Assembly: GCA_964304625.1 (NCBI GenBank)
Contig: OZ199838.1
Location: 11,408,001 to 11,472,000, forward strand
Source: Kudoa neothunni
Lineage: Eukaryota; Cnidaria
Direction of reading: 5' to 3'
DNA length: 64,000 nt
Every line of letters begins with the position of its first letter. Position 1 is the stretch's first letter. Positions 58,326 through 64,000 of this stretch are shown piece after piece. The position numbers were made by a program, and so were the translations under genes. The notes below the pieces were generated by a model. The model worked only from the letters and a program-made list of their open reading frames with translations, had not been told where the DNA came from and did no database searches.

Positions 58326-60436
58326 CAGTGATTCTCAAACTTTTTTCCAATTGAACCTTTGTCTAAATTATCTTATTAAGATTTGTTCAGAAAAACTTGA
58401 TGGGTTTATATTTATTATTACAAATACAATATTGTATTTGTAACACTTATCGAAATTGGAGTAGAAAATACATATTATAATAAAGAAACAATTTAAAAAG
58501 CATAGTATATTGGAAAATAAAATATTAATGAGGTAAATGCAATTATTATTTTAACTTATGTATCCTCTGAAAATTTAGCTTTATATTTGATAATTGGATT
58601 CTCATATCTGGAGCAGCATCCGGTTTTCTTGGATACTTAGTTTGCGAGTTAGCATATCTTGAAAATCCTGATTCACACCAATATGTTGTTACAAAGGGCA
58701 GAAGTATTTGTATGGCCTGTTTAGATATTTTAGAATATTCTTCAAGTAGATTGCCCCAAGATACATCCGACGGCATTTCTTCAAATTTAGCTTTTAACTG
58801 AATATCAGATGTGATTTCAATTAATTTTTCGTAATCCTCTGCTAGAAATCCTATTGGTTCTTTTGTTATTGTGGATGGATTTTGTACCCAGTAATATTCT
58901 TCGCACTCCAAGTTAGGAAAATATTCAATAAGTGATATTACCAAACTGTTACGACGATCTTTAATTTCATCAAGCGTCTCTGCGTCTAATTCCATTTCAA
59001 ATTCTTGCAGAAATTTAGTAAGAAATGGATAACAGCCAAAATCACCATTTTCTAATTCTGAAAGCCAGAACAGCAAATTACGAGATAGAGATATTATATT
59101 ATTTTGACATCGAAAAATGTGGGTTTCTTTTTTTTGTAGAGATTAACATGTTTCAATCAATTACGAAAATACATCTGCTAAATATGTAAGTTTTGCGCGC
59201 CATATATTATTTCTTAATTTCTCGGACAATTCAAATTTATGCTGAAGGAAACAAACTGTAATTCTTTTAACAATTCAATCATTTTCACCAGCATATTTCC
59301 TCTTGAAAGCCACCTAACCTCTGTATGTAAAAGAAGAGTCGTTTGATGGTTAACCATACTCTCACATAAAGCTATAAACACTCTTGATTGTAATGACCGA
59401 GTTTTATGAAATTGATAATTTGCACGGCTTTGTCCAAAACTATTTTTAACGGAGCAGATATTCTTTTTATCACTAATGCGTATCTGTCAAGAACGCAGTG
59501 ATTACTCTTGCAATTTTTACGACATTTTTTATTCTAGCTAGAGCGCCAGATATTTTTCCCATCATAGCCTTTGCTCCATCAGTGCACACCGAAATGCATT
59601 TATCCCAGCCAATACCATGTTTTGTTATATGATTGTCAACACAATCAAATACATCTTTTCCTGTGGTACGAAGCTCTAAACTTTTATAGAAAAGCAAATT
59701 TCCCTCAATTCTGTTTGAAGTCATATCTAACAAACACGAGTAGAATTGTCAGTCCAGCCACGTCTGTAGACTCATCCATTTGCAACGCGTAAGCACCACA
59801 CGCATGCAATTGTGAATTAAGCTCAGTTTCAATGTCATCAGAAATATCAGCAATAAGTCTCGATACCGTATCATTGGATAGAGACACGGATTCAACCTTT
59901 TGAGCAGACTTTTCATCAAATACGCATGAAACTACATCTTTCAACACAGGTTTTTCAATGTTTAACCAATAGAGTGAGCTTCAGCGTGAAGAGAAATATG
60001 GTAAGAAGCTTTATATGACGCTTCAGTTGCATTTTCATCGTCGGTTCTGCAGTTTTTCATCGTGAAATTTCTAGTTCTATTGAAACTCTCAAGTTTCCTT
60101 TCAGAAAAAAACATTTTCCCTTATTTTTATACGCACTATGCATGGTCTCCATGTTTCTTTGCTACTTTGCTGATGCCAATGAACTGTTAGCTAATCTTGT
60201 GTGCAAAGTAAACAAATTGCGTCAGGAGCTTCTTCATCACCAATACTAGTAAAGCCATATGACAAATACTGAGGATTGTATTTGCGTTTTTTCTTGACTG
60301 GCTGCTATTAAGAATAAAATAGAACATATTCCGTAGCGTTCAAATTAGTCCTTGCTGATCGTTCGTTTGCAAGCATATCTGTTTCATCGTCTTCTTTAGA
60401 TGTGAATTTATTTATCTTTTTTAACCAACGATCCAT
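58326..60436 (-). mobile_element. hAT transposon, ZBED5-like transposase, degraded
   Basis: The left end is CAGTGATTCTCAAACTTTTT, a hAT/Charlie-type terminus; the right end was not found. The minus strand encodes the transposase from MDRWLKKINKFTS (60,436) through a BED finger (KKKRKYNPQYLSYGFTSI, AICLLC; about 60,300-60,215), LQMDESTDVAG (first D, about 59,775), CISVCTDGAKAMMG (second D, about 59,580), EVRWLSRGNML (acidic third position, about 59,320), to the C-terminal hAT dimerisation block PFVTTYWCESGFSRYAN (about 58,690), stop at 58,546. Length is near full (about 630 codons), with several stops and frame changes in the middle. Similar to the ZBED5/FAM200 group. Confidence 0.8.
58418..58443. 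repeat. 26-bp perfect palindrome in the hAT subterminal region
   Basis: TTACAAATACAAT followed by its exact reverse complement with no loop, 92 bp inside the hAT end. It may be a binding or structural element of the transposon, or chance in AT-rich DNA. Confidence 0.55.
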
Positions 60437-60665
60437 TGTATGTCTTTAAAGTAGTTAAAATAATTTATTGAATAGAAGAAATACTTGTGTTAACAGCAAA
60501 GTAGCACAATCTTCCTGCATGTGGGTTGATGCGTAACTAACCGACAAAAGCCAGCCATCACTAGTGTTGCAAACTTTAGCTATCAGTGAAAATTCGCTGA
60601 CATCATAAGATACATTCTGTACCAATTTCATACGTTATTCTAAAATTTTGCTTATCACTGTAGCT

Positions 60666-60987
60666 TTATGGAACCCACATTGAGAACAGCTGCTCTAGGT
60701 CATTATTGATAATATTTTGATTGGAAGTTCGCCCAAGTATGGGTTTTGGAGACCAGGTTAAAGATTTGTCTTTTGAAATATAAGAAATGGAACTTATACT
60801 CTTTTCATCCATTAGGTTGCATTCGTTTGTAATGCCACTATCATCTATATATAGAAGCATAATGCAAAATCCTTCAAAATTGAAATTAATCAATAATTTA
60901 GCATTTAAAAAATTCAGGTACATTTTCTATCTGCAACAACTTTTCAATTTCACTTGAAGATATATTTTCTGCTTCAGAAGAAGTCAT
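60666..60987 (-). mobile_element. piggyBac-like transposase N-terminal scrap
   Basis: MTSSEAENISSSEIEKLL begins at about 60,987 and, in another frame, DDSGITNECNLMDEKSI and LTWSPKPILGRTSNQNII follow to a stop at 60,666. The acidic, serine-rich start and a W..P..GR....NII block resemble piggyBac/PGBD N-termini. Nothing further of the transposase is present; the hAT lies next to it. Confidence 0.4.
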
Positions 60988-62343
60988 TATTGCTGGGCAA
61001 TACAAGTGCCGGGAGAATCCGGTTAGTATTTGGGATTAAAAATGGCCAATTTTGTTATTTGTTTACTTAATAATAAGCTCACGTGTATCTCAAACAGCTT
61101 AATACGGAAAATTTTTGAGATATAATACAAAATGATAGAAAACAATTTTTTATGAATTTCATTGAAATCCGGGGTAAAAATGATTAAAATTAGCGAATTT
61201 GAAGCCAGTTTTATTCGGAAATGGGTTCGTGGAGCCCAGGGTTAGTGCTTCAGGTTTAATCGCGAGACATGGAATTTCGTCGAGTGAGGATGGCGCTAAT
61301 AAACTCCCGATTCGTTATGTACCTATTGGGAAATAAAAACCCGGCAAACCTCAAAGAGTTAGCTCGTTTGAAGTTTAAAGTGATAGAGTTTACTTAAGGT
61401 TTTGATTTCCCTCGGACGAATAGATTTAGTAAGTAAAGCAACTCCCCTATTACCACAGAATAATGAGATGGGGATAATATGCGACTCTGCTTCTACCTAT
61501 AGTATTCATGTAGTCAACCTCAACAGCCAGAATTATAATCCCTAGGAAGCTGCCCTGGAGATTTTACCTTTTGAACATTTTAGTTTATAAGGACAAGCGA
61601 AAACAAATATTAAAATAAAACAAAAAATGAAAACAGGAGGGTATATTTGTACTGGAAAAGTTTTAGGGTTGAATGAAAAATTGTTAGGCATTAACCTTGT
61701 CTGTATAATTTTTGTACTTGAATTAAATTTTAGCCTATATTTTTCAATAAAGTTGTACAGTAAGATTTATTTTTTTACGTTCTCTTCATATTAACTGATA
61801 TACTTTCCCGACGTAAAAAATATTTATATGCTTTTTTAAAGGATTAAGATAAATTCGAATAACGTTTTTTGGTTAGTTTCTTAACCGAAACTAATTGCAA
61901 CAATTTGCGGAGAAATTGATAAGATTTGCTTGCTTCTCTATGTTATTAAAATTCAAGAAACTTGAAACTAACGGATATATTTTAAATGTTAATCTAAACT
62001 TGAAACAATGTAGTTTTTCGCGTATTCACTCTAATTGGGAAGCGTTGTTATTACAAATTAAAGTTTAGAAAAGTTTACATATTTTTATTCTTCTCAGTAT
62101 TATCTTATGATAAGTCAATATTGCTTCATTATAAAAGAGAAATCACGATTTTATCCCCCAAAATAATCATAAAAAAATCTTTGTACTATTAGGTTATGAT
62201 GTTTAAATAAAAACGTACAATTAATATATCAGTTTATTCCTTTCACATTAACATAAAACCTATATTTATAATAAATTTATACCCTTACGCACTTTCAGAT
62301 CTATCCTTTGAGACGAATCAAACCTATATTCACAATATATAGC
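60988..62343. other. Intergenic with a GC-richer patch
   Basis: Positions 61,200-61,570 are noticeably richer in GC than their surroundings but give no frame I recognise on either strand. The rest is AT-rich. Confidence 0.35.
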
Positions 62344-62838
62344 CTGGACAATACGGCATAATAGTGCTAGGTTAAGATCGCTTACCATGATATTGCTAGT
62401 TTGAAGCCTAGTCGGGCGTTCATGTACTCCTAATCCGAAATTAAATAGGAAGGTTGAAGTAATCGCAAGGATCTACGATTTAGCGTTGTCTTGCTTGCAG
62501 CTGGGAGGTGAGCCTGGCGGAAGGGTAGGACTCGGGCGCTCATAAACGCCTGGATACAGGAACGAAATACCATCCAGTAGGGGGTTTCCGTGGAGCCGAC
62601 ACCCGCATTCGGACGACTTTCCCAGACTAATTTTGGGTTAGTCCAGGGTATGGTTAGGGTGGTGATTTTTCCGAAACGAGGATGTTTAGTGAATTAAAAT
62701 CCCATGCTACCGCATAAACGTAAATTGCCTTAATATGACGCTGCCTTGCCTACAGCGTAAATGAAGAAGGCCTAACCAGCCCGAACTTCACAGTCTAACA
62801 AATTGCGCCAGGGGTTTGACCTTGTAAACAAAGAAAAT
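62344..62838 (+). repeat. tRNA-derived SINE, copy 2
   Basis: Full-length partner of 3,736-4,230 in the same orientation, roughly 80% alike by eye. The B-box region is worn (TAGTTTGAAGCC). The tail reads TTGTAAACAAAGAAAATAAA. No target duplication could be fixed. Confidence 0.75.
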
Positions 62839-64000
62839 AAATATATTCACAATATGCTTATAATAAATAATATTTAAATATTCAATTCTCAAATTTAAAA
62901 ATAAGATTAAAAACCGAATAAAAATGCACCTTATCGTGATTGACTTGTATACCATAATATCAAAAAGAAATGCTATTGTTATTATAAATTAAATTTTTAG
63001 TTTATATAGAACTCTTGAATGGAAAAATAGCAATATCAATAAATTGTCAGTTTATATTTGTCTTTTTTGGCATAAAGTAAGACATGTACTCTCTCTTAAA
63101 GTATTTTAATATCAAATCATTTAATGTATCAAATACTTAAAAAAATCAATGAAAATATTTCATGCGTTCCGATAAGTCGCTTTAAACCTAAAAATATACA
63201 TACGATTATTATCACATGCGTCTTCATGCAATCAAGAGATTATGGGCATGAAAATGCGGAATATGGATAAATCCTTATTTCGAGTATCATGTGAAAAAAC
63301 TTTATAAATTATTAAATTTGTAAAGACGAAATTTAAAAATATGGCAATGCTACTTAAATATTAGATTCGTATCGTTGGGATATATTAGTCACAACGATGA
63401 ATTAATGAATAGGGATGATTAATGAATAGAATCAGTTTCCAATCATAAATCGAAACTTCAGATGAAAATTAGTTCAAATGAAATTGAACATAAAACTTTT
63501 ATATGAAATAAAATACAGTTATACAATCTCATCAACAATTCCATGAAAACCGTGCGCGCTCTTAACGCTCGGCCACGCATCAAATGAATTTCGTATGTTT
63601 AAAAACAATAGAAAAAGAGCAGGTGAAAGAATCCAACGATTTTCAGCAGGATATTGGATTAGAAATGTACGTTTCATTTCCAAATCTACATCTCCCTTTC
63701 GATATTTTGCGGCAGCTTTGCAAAATCAGAATTGAATGTGATTGTTTCGGTGTTTAATTTGTTTGTGTAAATATCATTAAGTATTGAAATCCATATCGCT
63801 TTGTACATCCACGGTTGGCGGCGTGGTTGATCAGGAAACTGATGAGAAAGTTGCCAAATGTGTACAAAGTTATAATAAAGAATTGAATCAAATAGTCAAA
63901 TTAAACGTGTGTTATCATATTTTTCAGACTAACTATATTTTTTAACATTCTTTTTATATATAGACTTCATTACAAAATTTCCAATTGTGGAGTGACGACA
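62839..64000. other. Right-hand flank, no gene
   Basis: AT-rich to the window edge. A tRNA-A-box-like string on the minus strand (63,556-63,580) has no T-arm partner. Confidence 0.4.

Noticed and set aside
63556-63580. Minus-strand string GTGGCCGAGCGTTAAGAGC like a tRNA-Ser/Leu D-arm
   Set aside because: No T-arm (GGTTCGANNCC) or acceptor stem follows at the right distance; not a tRNA gene, perhaps a SINE head fragment.
1-64000. LTR retrotransposons, retrovirus-like copies or Polintons
   Set aside because: No reverse transcriptase, integrase, capsid or paired long terminal repeats recognised on either strand.

Overview
This 64-kb window comes from a very AT-rich animal nuclear genome, probably an invertebrate. 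The evidence is split genes (snRNP200/Brr2, INTS2, TTC4, APRT, METTL4, RRP1) whose introns are almost all 39-94 bp with GT..AG ends, together with animal DNA transposons (Merlin, hAT, piggyBac, MULE) and a tRNA-derived SINE. I cannot name the species. I saw no rRNA, no convincing tRNA, no CRISPR, no bacterial operon structure and no LTR element.

Layout. 1-2,723 (-): 5' part of SNRNP200, running off the left edge. 3.7-4.2 kb: SINE copy. 5.8-6.5 kb (-): first exons of RRP1, followed by a HEATR1-like piece. 7.4-19.0 kb: gene-poor, with a dead Merlin transposase, two non-autonomous hAT elements with perfect 8-bp target duplications, and a Tc1-like inverted-repeat element. 19.3-21.3 kb (-): decayed Ku70 (XRCC6). 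21.9-23.1 kb (+): METTL4 with two apparent frame breaks. 25.8 kb: 172-bp hAT miniature. 26.4-26.8 kb (+): NXT1/p15-like relic. 27.8-39.9 kb: three host genes in a row on the minus strand, RPS12 (frame-disrupted as read), TTC4 (nine exons, intact) and INTS2 (at least thirteen exons). 41.8-47.3 kb: piggyBac remnant, then a 2.4-kb Merlin-like element with terminal inverted repeats of nearly 200 bp. 51.6-53.2 kb: TTAA-bounded piggyBac-like remnant with a hAT nested in it. 54.1-54.7 kb (+): intact two-exon APRT. 55.8-61.0 kb: MULE-type transposase (FLYWCH-like and SWIM fingers), hAT/ZBED transposase and a piggyBac-like N-terminal scrap. 62.3-62.8 kb: second SINE copy.

The host genes are housekeeping functions and form no pathway cluster: pre-mRNA splicing (SNRNP200; METTL4 acts on U2 snRNA), snRNA and mRNA 3' processing/attenuation (INTS2), ribosome production (RRP1, RPS12), Hsp90 co-chaperoning (TTC4), purine salvage (APRT) and DNA end joining (XRCC6 relic). 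I found no convincing novel multi-gene system. The most useful points are the minimal introns, the conserved genes with broken frames, the Ku70 and NXT relics, and several transposable elements whose ends and target duplications can be read directly.
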